From the NCBI GenBank assembly GCA_013306675.1, contig JABLUY010000091.1, positions 1 through 64,000 on the forward strand: a DNA stretch of 64,000 nucleotides, given 5' to 3'. Position 1 is the first letter of the stretch. Every line of letters begins with the position of its first letter. This DNA is from Thraustochytrium sp. TN22 (lineage: Eukaryota > Sar > Bigyra > Thraustochytrida > Thraustochytriidae). Below, piece by piece: positions 18,001 to 26,104 of the stretch. A model generated the notes under the pieces. It did no database searches, had not been told where the DNA came from, and saw nothing but the letters and a program-made list of their open reading frames with translations. Position numbers and translations under genes: made by a program.

Positions 18001-20599
18001 CGGTCTCCGTTTGCAACCGCCGTTGGCGCCTCCACCAGGCGAGCTTGGCGCGCGAGTCGCCGCCTCCTCCGTGGGCCAAGCGCCGGCGCGTGGAGGAGGA
18101 TGAAGTGGCCGAGGACGTCGTGCCGTCCACGTAGACGGTCTCATTGAAGGGCGCCTCGATGAAAAGCTCCCAGGCCTCCGGGATGCTCAGAATGAACTCC
18201 TCCTCTTCGGTGACGCCCAGGCAGTTCTCCGGCACGGTGCACGCCTCGAAGCGCATCGGGTTCCATCGCGTGCGCCAGTACCCAGCCAGCGGAAGGATGG
18301 TGGTGCGGTCGCCGAAGCCGCAAAAGGCGCCCTTCGGACACGCTGTGCAGCTCGTCCTGGTCTCGTCCGACCAGTAGAACTCCGGCTTGCACACGCACTG
18401 ATAGTCCACGACGGTGAACTCGCTGCCGCACGGCACGCACTCCCGTGTCGCAGAGCTCTCGTCCACCACGTGATTGTCCTGACACGCTTCGCAGGCCTTT
18501 TGCTCGGCGTCCGGCTGGTGGCCCAACGGGCAGTACTTGCACTTGGCCGAACCGGTCTCGTCCTGGAACTCGCCTTGCTCGCACGTGCGGCAGAACGGCG
18601 TCACCGTCAGCATCGACTCGTCGCGGTACTGGCCCGTCGGACACGGCTCGCACGCCGCCGACTCGGTCGTCTTGCCGTAGCCTGCGCTGCACACGCACGT
18701 GTAGCCGGAGCTCGGGTGCGGCTCGGAGTTCACCACGTCATTGCAAATGCGCGGCATCACCTCCAGCGTCAGCGGCGACCCCTTGACGTGCTCGTCTGTG
18801 CCGCCCATGGTCACGTGCACCTCGTACGTGCCCTTTTGCTGAATGTCCAGGTCACCCACAAACGTGTTGTCGATCGGGTTGCGCGAGATGAGCAAGGTGC
18901 CGCCCGCGGAGGCCTCCTCCGATTTTCCGAACCAAGTCACGTTGAACTGGCCGGTGGACTCGGATGAGAACTGGTTCGTCTCCGTACCGTAGCTGTCGCG
19001 AGGCACGATCGTGAGCTCTGTGTACGGGAGGTAGACAACCGCGTCGGCCTCGGAGGTCTCCGAGTCCGTGCCACTGTCCTCGGTGTCTTCCAGGCGCCGG
19101 ACCGAGGTCTCCGAAGCCTCGCTCTTGACTGTCGCAGTTACGGTTTGCCACTCTAGCTCCGTCTCAGTCGGGTCCGCGTCGCCTGAGAGCACCTCGAGCT
19201 TGACGGCCGAGCTCACGCTGAAGACGTCCCCATTGGAGTTGTGCTTGATCTTGATGGTCGCCGTATACGTGCCGGGCGCCACGCTGCTGGCGTCCACAGT
19301 AACGGCAATCTCCGCCTTATTGACACCGTTGGTACTGATGACGTCGCCCGAGTTCGTACACTCAAAGCCTTGCTCCAGGCTGCCGGACTTGGGCGACACG
19401 GAGAGCCAGCCGGTGGTCTTGGAGTTATAGGCCACCTCGGCCGACCAGGAGATGGTCTTGACCTGCATGTTATACAGCGCAAGTGAGCGCCGCTCCACTG
19501 ACCCAATGCTGATACTCCATGAATTCTCCGACGGCAGCAGCGAGAGCGTCGGCTCGCTCACCTCGACCTTGAGGCTTACCGAGAGCGAAGTCGCCGCGAT
19601 GGCCGACGTTGTGATGACCTGTGTGGCTTGGAACCCAATGGTGGTCGACGCCACATAGGTCCCACTTGTTGCGAAATTGTCGCTCTCCTCGAGCTCGTCG
19701 CTCGGAATGTCGGACGAACTCACCAGCACGTAAATGTCCAGCGTTGACTGCGCCAGCACGAAGAGCTTGAGCTGCGACTCGTCCGCCACGCTCGTGCCGG
19801 CGCTGTCGTCGAACAACGATATCCATGACGGTAAATCGAAGTCGTGCACGTGCAGCGGCAGGTCGCCAGTATTCTCCAAGGTGATGGTGGCGAGCGAGGA
19901 GGCCGGCCGAATGATCTGCAGCGAGATGGACGTGTCCTGCACTGCGGCCACGCCGCAAGCGGCCTGCGCGTTGCGAACCGCCGTCTCCGCGTACTGTGCG
20001 CTTGCCTGGTTGCTCACCGCGACATTCTGCTCCAGCGTGCCAGACTCCAAGAAGGCTGTCAGCACTGACTCGCGGTACGTGCAGAGGCCGTTGGTGCGCG
20101 TAAACCTCTCGCCGTTCGTGCAGTATGCGTCCACAGACCCGCACGCGTCGCAAGCCGTCCACGAGTTGCCGGTTGTCTTGAAGAAGCCCTCGGGACACAC
20201 GCGGCACACCAGGCTCTCGCTCGACACGCAGACATTACCCTCCTTGTGTGTGGACCAGTCTTTGTTGAACGAGGCGGCCGGGCAGCTCGACGTGCAGATC
20301 GTGGGCGCCGTCGTTGGGAAGGATGTCGGCGGGAGGCTTGGCGGCAACGTGGGTGCAGCCGGGGCCGGTGTCGGCGACGTTGGCGCGGGTGTCGTCGCCG
20401 GCGTCGTGTCCTGGCCGCCCACGCTCCCCAGGACCGCGGCAAGAACAGCGAGGCTGAGCGCCCAGCAGCAGCTTGCGGCTCGCCGCGTTCGTTTCTTGGC
20501 GCGCCGCATCCTGTCCTGCTGCTGCCGCCGCCGCTGCCGCTGCTGATGCAGATGTTGATGCAAGCGCAGTTGCTCCTCCTGCTGCTCGCTTGCCATCAT
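14936..20599 (-). CDS. Large Cys-rich multi-spanning membrane protein (GCC2/GCC3-type repeats, 7TM/TRP-like C-terminal region)
   Basis: A 1,887-residue predicted surface receptor or channel-like protein of unknown function. In order: a basic Gln-rich N terminus, a signal-anchor-like hydrophobic segment near 41-62, a Pro/Thr-rich stalk, a first CxxC module (about 100-175), a beta-rich ectodomain including a BACON-like repeat (WLSVSPKSG and APGTYTATIKI, about 370-465), a Cys-rich block of GCC2/GCC3 or ephrin-receptor-like modules (about 630-915), then membrane segments from about 925 to 1405 with HYRPY near their end, and a 480-residue acidic/Ser-rich cytoplasmic tail. Proteins with this layout are abundant in stramenopiles and other protists and are usually unnamed. 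The start is one of two adjacent ATGs (20599 or 20596). The stop lies inside a 162-bp tandem repeat. Confidence 0.82.
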   Translation of the reverse strand: MMASEQQEEQLRLHQHLHQQRQRRRQQQDRMRRAKKRTRRAASCCWALSLAVLAAVLGSVGGQDTTPATTPAPTSPTPAPAAPTLPPSLPPTSFPTTAPTICTSSCPAASFNKDWSTHKEGNVCVSSESLVCRVCPEGFFKTTGNSWTACDACGSVDAYCTNGERFTRTNGLCTYRESVLTAFLESGTLEQNVAVSNQASAQYAETAVRNAQAACGVAAVQDTSISLQIIRPASSLATITLENTGDLPLHVHDFDLPSWISLFDDSAGTSVADESQLKLFVLAQSTLDIYVLVSSSDIPSDELEESDNFATSGTYVASTTIGFQATQVITTSAIAATSLSVSLKVEVSEPTLSLLPSENSWSISIGSVERRSLALYNMQVKTISWSAEVAYNSKTTGWLSVSPKSGSLEQGFECTNSGDVISTNGVNKAEIAVTVDASSVAPGTYTATIKIKHNSNGDVFSVSSAVKLEVLSGDADPTETELEWQTVTATVKSEASETSVRRLEDTEDSGTDSETSEADAVVYLPYTELTIVPRDSYGTETNQFSSESTGQFNVTWFGKSEEASAGGTLLISRNPIDNTFVGDLDIQQKGTYEVHVTMGGTDEHVKGSPLTLEVMPRICNDVVNSEPHPSSGYTCVCSAGYGKTTESAACEPCPTGQYRDESMLTVTPFCRTCEQGEFQDETGSAKCKYCPLGHQPDAEQKACEACQDNHVVDESSATRECVPCGSEFTVVDYQCVCKPEFYWSDETRTSCTACPKGAFCGFGDRTTILPLAGYWRTRWNPMRFEACTVPENCLGVTEEEEFILSIPEAWELFIEAPFNETVYVDGTTSSATSSSSTRRRLAHGGGGDSRAKLAWWRRQRRLQTETDDYSEGDGGDDEGSDGTELVLPPVEEMNGCAAGFTGPMCKECAPGFYPVGAGQGCLACDSLGSTVGFFLLSVIFGFGALGYLITRTIRARGAPRRREVMVLKIVLSHLQIIAMTRKFPLEWPPALTGMFEIFDILSSAGSSALSTHCLLNQGLTASQDSSPFPFPSTSNGTELTASSEDYGVSDWSFLAESLCFALTPVILAIFFAVWWGVVIPMYRNTLMDALSAREKSIVSVIVLLIVLQPFLTRAGFEFFSCSDEVDGRSFLEAQFTVQCWVGIHRDWVVLGALMLTLYAVGIPLYAGFILYCVVRRKRSRDLRLPAKVQRLLHFRKGAVTRDSAHTLSKSKRSSVGSTASAASVDSQPTRGSSGSMDDGVRHLKRQMAATRRSQERERARLMKEKRSEYQREREEIDSLEKWRPVYGFIYSGYRKECFYWEIVIMLRKASFATISVVLRPVGVDIQTYVGLLVLVLSIVAHVHYRPYSAVSKLHFIEILSLSICFLTLMCGMLIFSPNTHGDFKQICTLLIIFSNSLFFLYVAYSIRATLRESAVKFYATSRSVVLNRSSMHMGASWRSRAPPGAAGGPEGRRQRRASALHAAGNSDRTLEGLVPVSEVTLGALEEGSDEEPGSPTSQSRSYFSGSSDRQRYDTGSSSESPGGLVRPASPDHNRRSLSTDGDEGVDDTQAEADAIKTSNSSKDPNATDSSSGRPGSGAGLAGRLFGLGWSKRTTSKSSVTDGPDDLEGGLAARKKGERDDFEDDDYADATSLHVPGSPDARSLDEDVYEEYIGDRRPDEDDEDDEEHATDMHPQTEHVVGLSYRLQREAERHQRQGNHEAALRTALMAANKALEALRQPDAASAGVRSRPASVRLQDLTNVTPHDGPAASSEALLQNGSGDEAGAAGAVKSGAGSRPTSLGSVSSSLVGTLKRRLPSFTRKTSASDVGTAPADGHDDYTALESPDGRCPGGFSTQQDDFAEDSVAEAYPDLDTAIDEARMPPRLVVSTLQSNSSSGNGNDEKKLTEA

Positions 20600-21146
20600 C
20601 CTGCAGAGGGCCCCGACGAGGCAAGCGACTTTGGTGGTGCACTGCAGCGCAAAGCCAAAAGGAAGCGGAGGGGACAGAGCAAGGCGCGCGCGCGCGAGCG
20701 AAAGCGAGTGAGCGCGAAGGGGGGGGGGGGCGGAGAGGGCCCAGTGCCAAGGCAAGGCAAAAAAAGAGAACCTCAGAGACGTGCGGACGGACGCCCGTGC
20801 GAAGCGCCTATAGCTAGGCTGCTCGGCCGTCTCCAGCTAGACCTGGCTGCCGGCTCGCGCCCGGTCGGTCGCCGGCCCTGCCCGCGGCCCTGGGCCCTGG
20901 AGGCTGCCCGCGCCTGAGGAGGGGCGGAGGACCAAAGCCGTGCCCCCGAGGGCCAGACCGCTGCGCCCGGGACGGCGATCGGGTGTCCTTGGGCGCAAGG
21001 AAGGCAATGTGGCGGCTCGCGACCGGCGGGAGGCGGACAGCTGTGCAGCGCGCGCGCGTCCTCGCTGCGCGGGGGCCTCCGCGGCGACGACCCGCGAGGC
21101 GCGAGATCGAGTACTCGACTGCGCAATTGACTGACGCAACATTGCA

Positions 21147-21205
21147 TTGCTGCTGCCAAGCTGCTGCTGCCAAGCTGCTGCTGCCAAGCTGCTGCTGCTG
21201 CTGCG
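21147..21205. repeat. CTG-rich 15-bp tandem repeat
   Basis: Three to four copies of GCTGCTGCTGCCAA-type units, ending in pure GCT/CTG. Confidence 0.85.
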
Positions 21206-21748
21206 CAAGTGAGTGAGTGTCCGCTGCGTGGCTGACACCAGGCTGAGAAGAGCGCTTCGCACGTGGGTTCGGACAGGACGCTCTAGTTACTTCAGACAGT
21301 CGGGTCGGCGGGAAGCCGGCACGCATGGCACGGCTAGCACGGTCACACTGCGTGCCACCGCGACTCCAACCACCCCCCCCAGCCAGACACAAGGCGCTTG
21401 TTTCGTTCGCGGGAGGGGAGGATCTTCTTGTGCGGATGGCCGGATAGATGGAGGGCGATGGTGGAAGGATGGATGGATGGATTGATCCGAAGCGATTTCT
21501 TATAAAAATGCCAAGCATCCGGACCGTAGCAGTGCGCAGCGACGTGTCGAGTGTGTGTCAATGGGGCATCCGTCGCCGGTCATCCACATAAAGATCTCGT
21601 GACGGCTCTCCACGGTGGTGGCTCTTCACACTGTGACAGTGGTGGGCCTATGCGATGTCTTGGAGAACGGGGTCCAGGTCCGAGGAGGCGCGGTCGCAGC
21701 CCGCTTGCAGGCGGGCGATGCGATGCGATACAATGCGGTGCGGTGCGG

Positions 21749-21806
21749 TGCATGCATGCATGCATGCATGCATGCTTGTTTGCTTACGTGCGTGCGTGCG
21801 TGCGCT
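21749..21806. repeat. (GCAT)n / (GTGC)n compound microsatellite
   Basis: About six copies of the self-complementary tetramer GCAT, a short interruption, then about four copies of GTGC. The first part can fold on itself. Confidence 0.85.
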
Positions 21807-21875
21807 CTTATGCCTCACATGCAAGCCGAAGAATTCAAGCGTCCGCATACTCACATCGAGCCTCTCTTAGCTCGC

Positions 21876-22274
21876 TTAGTCGAGCGTCCAAAGTGAAACC
21901 TCGGGCGTGGTTCGCTCATGCGATCGTGCCCCGCTTGCAGACTCTACCTTGGAGGGAGCAGCGGCGGACGGTGTCGAATTCGGGCCATTTCCTTGCTCGT
22001 GTGGGCCGGCTTTTGCTTTGGGGGACACGAGGGCGTCGACATGTACAAGTTCTTCCGCACTGAGCCGCACATCGGCTTCTGGAGAGAACGGGCTCAGGTT
22101 CTCATGGAAACGCGCGCACAGCTGTGCGCAGACCTTGATGCGGGCTGGCTCGGGTGTCCAAGGGCTCCCCTTGGGTGCGTCGGCGCGGCCGCACACTGCA
22201 TACAAGAAGGAGTTGCCGCACGACCAGGCGCTGGCCGTGGGCTGGTTTGGATCCTCACAGGCCGTCATGGCCAT
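21876..22274 (-). CDS. Possible small Cys-containing protein (uncertain)
   Basis: An ATG-initiated frame of 132 residues on the same strand as, and just downstream of, the MSS51-domain gene (95 bases apart). The first 80 residues have strong G/C preference in third positions and a protein-like composition with five cysteines (TACEDPNQ, AWSCGNSF, YAVCGRAD, IKVCAQLCARF). The C-terminal third is Ser/Pro/Ala-rich with weaker codon bias. No family recognised; the Cys spacing does not fit CX9C proteins. It could be a real small gene or a chance open frame in the spacer. Confidence 0.35.
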   Translation of the reverse strand: MAMTACEDPNQPTASAWSCGNSFLYAVCGRADAPKGSPWTPEPARIKVCAQLCARFHENLSPFSPEADVRLSAEELVHVDALVSPKAKAGPHEQGNGPNSTPSAAAPSKVESASGARSHERTTPEVSLWTLD

Positions 22275-22369
22275 GTCTGCAGTGAGCGCGTGCACCCTTG
22301 CCAGCGTTAGTCTCCCTGCTTGCTGTGTCCTTCCTGTTTTTATTTTGTCTCACTTTCTCACGGCGGTGT

Positions 22370-23182
22370 TCACGTACGAAAGGGGTTGCTCTGCGGCCTG
22401 AGCACGAAGCGCGCCTTGAGCAAGCTGCGTAGCACGGTGAGCTCGCCACGGAGGTCTGAAAAGTCATTTGCTTGCGTGAAGACGCCAACCAGGCCGGCGT
22501 CGCGGATAAATGCGAGATCTGGCAGCCAGCTCTCCAGGAGTCCTGGCGCGCCGGAGCCAAAGCCCGGATTGAAGCCCACGAGCACCGTGGCCCGCGCCCC
22601 GGCGCCAGTGAAGGGCGGTCGGCGGACGAGCTCCGGGTGTTGCTTGGTCAGAAAGTCGCGCGCGCCGCCACACCAGCAGGTCGCGTCGTCCTCCGCGTCA
22701 GCCTTGCGCGTCGAGGTCTTCTGCTTGGCTGCGGCGGCCGGCCTCTCCAGCTCGGGCCCAACGAACCACAACTTGCAGGCCTTGCCCTGCGCGCGCATGT
22801 GGCGCGTCACCTCGTCCCAGTACGCTGTCTCGCGCAAGAGGCGCACCTCGGCTTTGTAGGTGGCACCCAGCACGACGAGGTCGACGCCGGCGGCCTTGTC
22901 CCAGAGCGGGCGCAGCTTCTCGAGCGCCAGCAGCGCCGAGAGCGGAAAGGACAGGCCATCGATCAGCGCGAGGTCCCTGCGCGCCTCCTGCACCGCCTCT
23001 GCGCCACCGCAGCGCGTGGCGAGGTAGCCCGGCCAACCTTGCGTCAGGGTCGCGGCGCCATGCGCGCAGCCGGCCCGCTCCAGGTCCGCCAGCCGCGGAA
23101 AGCGCTTGCTGGCCGCCCAGCGCAGCGTGCCCACGCACGCGCCCGCGTCCATCTCCGCGTCCGCCGCCAGCTCGGGCCCCAT
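22370..23182 (-). CDS. MSS51 C-terminal-domain protein without an N-terminal MYND finger
   Basis: The 270-residue product matches the domain shared by the C termini of yeast Mss51 and vertebrate ZMYND15/MSS51 (ZMYND17). Signature segments are VVLGATYKAEVR in the first half, KLWFVGPELE at mid-length, ATVLVGFNPGFGSG, and a C-terminal NPFR motif. In Mss51 this protein regulates COX1 synthesis in mitochondria, but the domain's own activity is unknown. The MYND zinc finger that precedes it in animal proteins is absent: the reading frame starts only about 25 residues before the conserved part. A short insert (KTSTRKADAEDD) separates the two halves. The start is the ATG at 23182. Confidence 0.75.
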   Translation of the reverse strand: MGPELAADAEMDAGACVGTLRWAASKRFPRLADLERAGCAHGAATLTQGWPGYLATRCGGAEAVQEARRDLALIDGLSFPLSALLALEKLRPLWDKAAGVDLVVLGATYKAEVRLLRETAYWDEVTRHMRAQGKACKLWFVGPELERPAAAAKQKTSTRKADAEDDATCWCGGARDFLTKQHPELVRRPPFTGAGARATVLVGFNPGFGSGAPGLLESWLPDLAFIRDAGLVGVFTQANDFSDLRGELTVLRSLLKARFVLRPQSNPFRT

Positions 23183-23554
23183 CGCGCCGGCTCAGGCTCG
23201 GGCTGGCCGGGCGTCCGTCTCGGCGGCGTCGGTTGTGGTTCTGTTGCTCCTGGGACTGGGACGCGCAAGGCGCGGCCGAGCGCCGCATCAAGAAGCCTAG
23301 GCCGCGCGAGCTCTTGCCTCGTCGTGAGCAGGGACTGCTGAGCAGTGCGGTGCGATTTGGCGCCCGGCGATGGTGCTCTGCAGCTCACACAGCAATCGCC
23401 TGCGCTGAGGCTCGACGTGATGCTCGTCTTGGCAAGAAACAAGCAAGCAAGCAATCACTGCAAGTATACACGCACACGCACGCACTGCACTGCACACACG
23501 CACACGTCGCCAGACTTGGAGGTGCTTTGCTAAGTTGACTCTAAACATACAGGA
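23183..23554. other. Intergenic spacer upstream of the MSS51-domain gene
   Basis: No gene. It contains a CA/CG-rich microsatellite-like stretch (CACACGCACGCACTGCACTG) near 23468-23510, preceded by AAGCAAGCAAGCAA. GC is lower than in the flanking genes. Confidence 0.45.
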
Positions 23555-24481
23555 CTACACGCCCGCAAATTCCTCCTCCTCGTCCTCGTCGTACTCGTAT
23601 TCCTCATCGTCATCGTCATCGTCGTCGTCTTCTTGGTCGTCATTGGCGTGCTCGAAGCCGTGGCCGTACGCTTCGGCCTCATCGGCAGCGGCAGCAGGAA
23701 AGTCGGTCGGGGCGTTGCCAAAGCCGCAGGAGTCGCCGGCATCGCTGCCGCCAAACGCAGAGGCGGCGTCACTTCCCGTGGAGGAGGGCACGTGCGTTGC
23801 AAAGGCGTCGAGCGCGGCGGCCATGGGCGAGCGAGCAGAACCCGAACCAGCTGGATTAGCAGCTCCGTCCAAGCCAAAACCGTCATCATAGGCGCGGCCG
23901 GGCTGCTGCGGGTGGTTGTTGTGACGCTGCGACGCGCGGCGCTGCGCCTGCATGTGGTGGGCACGGACGGGCGGCCTCGCGTGGAGCAGCGCGTCCTCCT
24001 CGTCGTCCTCCAAGGTGGTGCGCGGCAGCTGGAAGGGCGCGGGCTTCTGCCGTGGCACGCTCAGGTTGGCCTTGAAGTCAATGTCATGGTCGAAGCGGTC
24101 CGTGGGCAGCTTGTGGCGCGCGCCATGCAGCGTGCGCACATAGGCCTTGGGGAAGTCCGGCGAGGGCGCATCGAGCTCCAGCACGCAGCCGCGGCGCGAG
24201 ACGGAGTCCCTGAGTACGGCGAGGCGCGTGTGCAGGCCCTCGACGTCAGCGTGCGCCTGCGCCACGCGGTCGGCGTCGTGGGCCACGCGCGCGGACAGCG
24301 CCTCGGCGCACAGGCGCGTGTTCTCCGCCAGGGAGCGCAGCGTCTCGACGGCGTAAACCTGCAGCTCCTCCACGAGGGCGTGCGTGCCGGCCTCTCCGCC
24401 GGCCTCGCGCGCCTCCAGCCCGTACCGCGCCACCTTGTCCGCGTGCGCCTGCAGCGCGCGCAGGTCCGCGAGCGCCTGCAT
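23555..24481 (-). CDS. Coiled-coil protein with acidic tail, possibly Abi/WAVE-complex-like
   Basis: The 308-residue product has a helical N-terminal 100 residues (VEELQVYAVETLRSLAENTR at about 37-56, then heptad-like Ala/Leu repeats to about 95), followed by a short ordered segment, a His/Gln-rich disordered middle, and an extremely acidic C terminus (DDDDDDDDEEYEYDEDEEEE). The N-terminal helix pattern resembles Abi-type subunits of the SCAR/WAVE complex, which drive Arp2/3 actin nucleation, but no signature is decisive and no SH3 or HHR motif is clear. Alternative: an unrelated lineage-specific coiled-coil protein. It is divergent from the Iwr1 gene, with 342 bases between starts. Confidence 0.6.
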   Translation of the reverse strand: MQALADLRALQAHADKVARYGLEAREAGGEAGTHALVEELQVYAVETLRSLAENTRLCAEALSARVAHDADRVAQAHADVEGLHTRLAVLRDSVSRRGCVLELDAPSPDFPKAYVRTLHGARHKLPTDRFDHDIDFKANLSVPRQKPAPFQLPRTTLEDDEEDALLHARPPVRAHHMQAQRRASQRHNNHPQQPGRAYDDGFGLDGAANPAGSGSARSPMAAALDAFATHVPSSTGSDAASAFGGSDAGDSCGFGNAPTDFPAAAADEAEAYGHGFEHANDDQEDDDDDDDDEEYEYDEDEEEEFAGV

Positions 24482-24823
24482 ACTCCCAACCCCGCTGCGC
24501 TGCGGTGCGCTGCGCTGCCCTGCGCTGCGCTACGTTCGGACGGGCGCGCGGGCGCGCGGCGCGCGGGCTGGCCAGCGGACGGGCGGGCGGCTGCCGGCGC
24601 TGCTCGCGCCCCGCGCAGCGACTTGGCCTGGCCTGGGCTGGCCTGGCCTGGCCTGGGCTTCCTTCATCCATCCATTCATCCATCCAACTCCGCGCCTGCA
24701 GGCGGACCACCCGACCCCGCCGCGTCGTCGCCGCGACCAGCGGGCCAGGCGCCGCGGCGCGTGGCCGGACGCGTGGCGCCGCGCCGCCCCGTGGTCGAGC
24801 CCGGGCTGCACGTGAAGGGGGCC
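24482..24823. promoter_or_regulatory. Divergent promoter region, coiled-coil gene / Iwr1
   Basis: The 342-base gap must hold both promoters. It has CTGCGCTG repeats next to the minus-strand gene, GGCCTGGCCTGGGCTGG repeats at 24625-24660 and TCCATCCATTCATCC repeats at 24664-24690. No core element can be assigned. Confidence 0.5.
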
Positions 24824-26104
24824 ATGGCGGAGGTGTACGAGGCCGCCGACGGCGGCGAGTTGGCCGCGGGCACCAAGGCCCAGGACGGCGGCGCGGTCAA
24901 GCCCAAGGATGTCGGCAAAGACGCGCGGTTCCGGCGCGTCGTGGTGCGCGTTAAGCGCAAGCGAGACGAGGCGGAGGCGCCGGCGCGCCTGCTGCTGCCG
25001 CAGAAGCGCGCGCGCCCGCGCGGCGACGACGACCTCGTGCAGGCCCTGGGCGGCCTCGGCGTTTCCGAAGCGCCGCCTGCGACGGGCGCAGGGGCTGCTG
25101 GCGGCGCTGCAGGAGCCAAGGCTGGCCAGGGCGAGGCCTCGGGCGCTGCCGGCGCCAGCGACGGCGAGCAAGCGCGCGGCAAGAAGCGGGCGCTGGTGTG
25201 CGAGCTCGTGTCCGGGGCGGACGCTGAGAGCAGCGGAGGCGGCGTGCTGCACAAGCGCGCCAAGGTCGTGGACCTGGAGCTGAGCGGCAGCGTGCTGCGC
25301 GCGCGCAGCGATGGCCGTCAGCGCGCGCGCGACGACGAGCTGGACTTTTACCTCTGGCACGCCATGAGCTGCGGCGACCTGGACCTTGTCAACTCTGTGG
25401 TGCAGGACGCCTCGCGCGACATCAACTACCAGCGGCCCGCCGACGGCCTCTCGGCGCTCATGATTGCCTGTCGTTGGGCGGACGCCGAGAGCGTTGCAAA
25501 GTACCTGTCGCTGGGCGCCGACCCAACCCTGACGGATGGGGCTGGCCTTGACGCTGCGGCGCACCTGGACGAGAGTGAGGAGGCGAATCGGCAGCCTGGC
25601 CTCAAGGAGGACATTTTCCGGCTCCTCGGCGAGACCGAGTACGTCTACGACACCTACGTGGTGCGCGAGGAGATCGAGCTGGACCGCACGTCGACACCCT
25701 CTGCTGCAGAGAGCACGGTGGGCGGCTCGCGCGCCGACGCCGACGTCTGGCGAGAGAGCGGCGTTTGCAATACTTGGGGCGGCTCCTATGCGATCGCGGA
25801 CCAGGACCTTGACGTCACTGACCTGCTGGGCCCGGACGCGGACGCCCTGCTGGCCAAGCTTGGCGCTCACGACGATGACAGCCTGGAGGCCAACCTCACC
25901 ACTTCGCCCGTCGCCTCAGTCGTGGCGGACTCCGATCTCGATGACTCCGACAACGAGAACTACCGCTTCAACGACTATCCCGAGGACGCCTACGAGGCCC
26001 ACCTGCACCAGGCGGACCTGGGCGAATCCGGTGATGAAGACGAGGATGAAGTCGAAGAGGATGGCCATCTGGACGACCTCGGCGATGATGAGGACGACGA
26101 CTGA
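24824..26104 (+). CDS. Iwr1/SLC7A6OS-like RNA polymerase II nuclear import adaptor with an internal ankyrin segment
   Basis: Iwr1 binds assembled RNA polymerase II and directs its nuclear import. The 426-residue product carries both hallmark ends: RRVVVRVKRKRDEAEAPARL at 37-56 with LPQKRAR just after, and the acidic C-terminal motif DSDNENYRFNDYPED at 384-398, followed by an Asp/Glu-rich tail. YVYDTYVV at 283-290 fits the conserved middle motif. Between them, at about 180-258, lies an ankyrin-like segment (LWHAMSCGDLDLVNSVV; DGLSALMIACRWADAESV; LGADPTLTD), about two repeats, which the standard Iwr1 layout lacks. Ala/Gly-rich linker fills 75-125. The ATG at 24824 is in good context (GCCATGG). 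The upstream frame continues to the left but without ATG support or homology. Confidence 0.82.
   Translation: MAEVYEAADGGELAAGTKAQDGGAVKPKDVGKDARFRRVVVRVKRKRDEAEAPARLLLPQKRARPRGDDDLVQALGGLGVSEAPPATGAGAAGGAAGAKAGQGEASGAAGASDGEQARGKKRALVCELVSGADAESSGGGVLHKRAKVVDLELSGSVLRARSDGRQRARDDELDFYLWHAMSCGDLDLVNSVVQDASRDINYQRPADGLSALMIACRWADAESVAKYLSLGADPTLTDGAGLDAAAHLDESEEANRQPGLKEDIFRLLGETEYVYDTYVVREEIELDRTSTPSAAESTVGGSRADADVWRESGVCNTWGGSYAIADQDLDVTDLLGPDADALLAKLGAHDDDSLEANLTTSPVASVVADSDLDDSDNENYRFNDYPEDAYEAHLHQADLGESGDEDEDEVEEDGHLDDLGDDEDDD

Larger units (their letters stand above)
20600..21875. other. Intergenic spacer with simple repeats
   Basis: About 1.3 kb upstream of the Cys-rich membrane protein. 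It has a run of 11-12 G at about 20718-20730, a (GCTGCTGCTGCCAA)n array at 21147-21205, GATG-rich sequence near 21460-21480, and a (GCAT)n then (GTGC)n microsatellite at 21749-21806. No gene recognised. Confidence 0.5.

Noticed and set aside
21749-21806. GCAT repeat as a hairpin regulatory RNA
   Set aside because: A self-complementary microsatellite explains the folding potential; no gene lies close enough to suggest a specific role.
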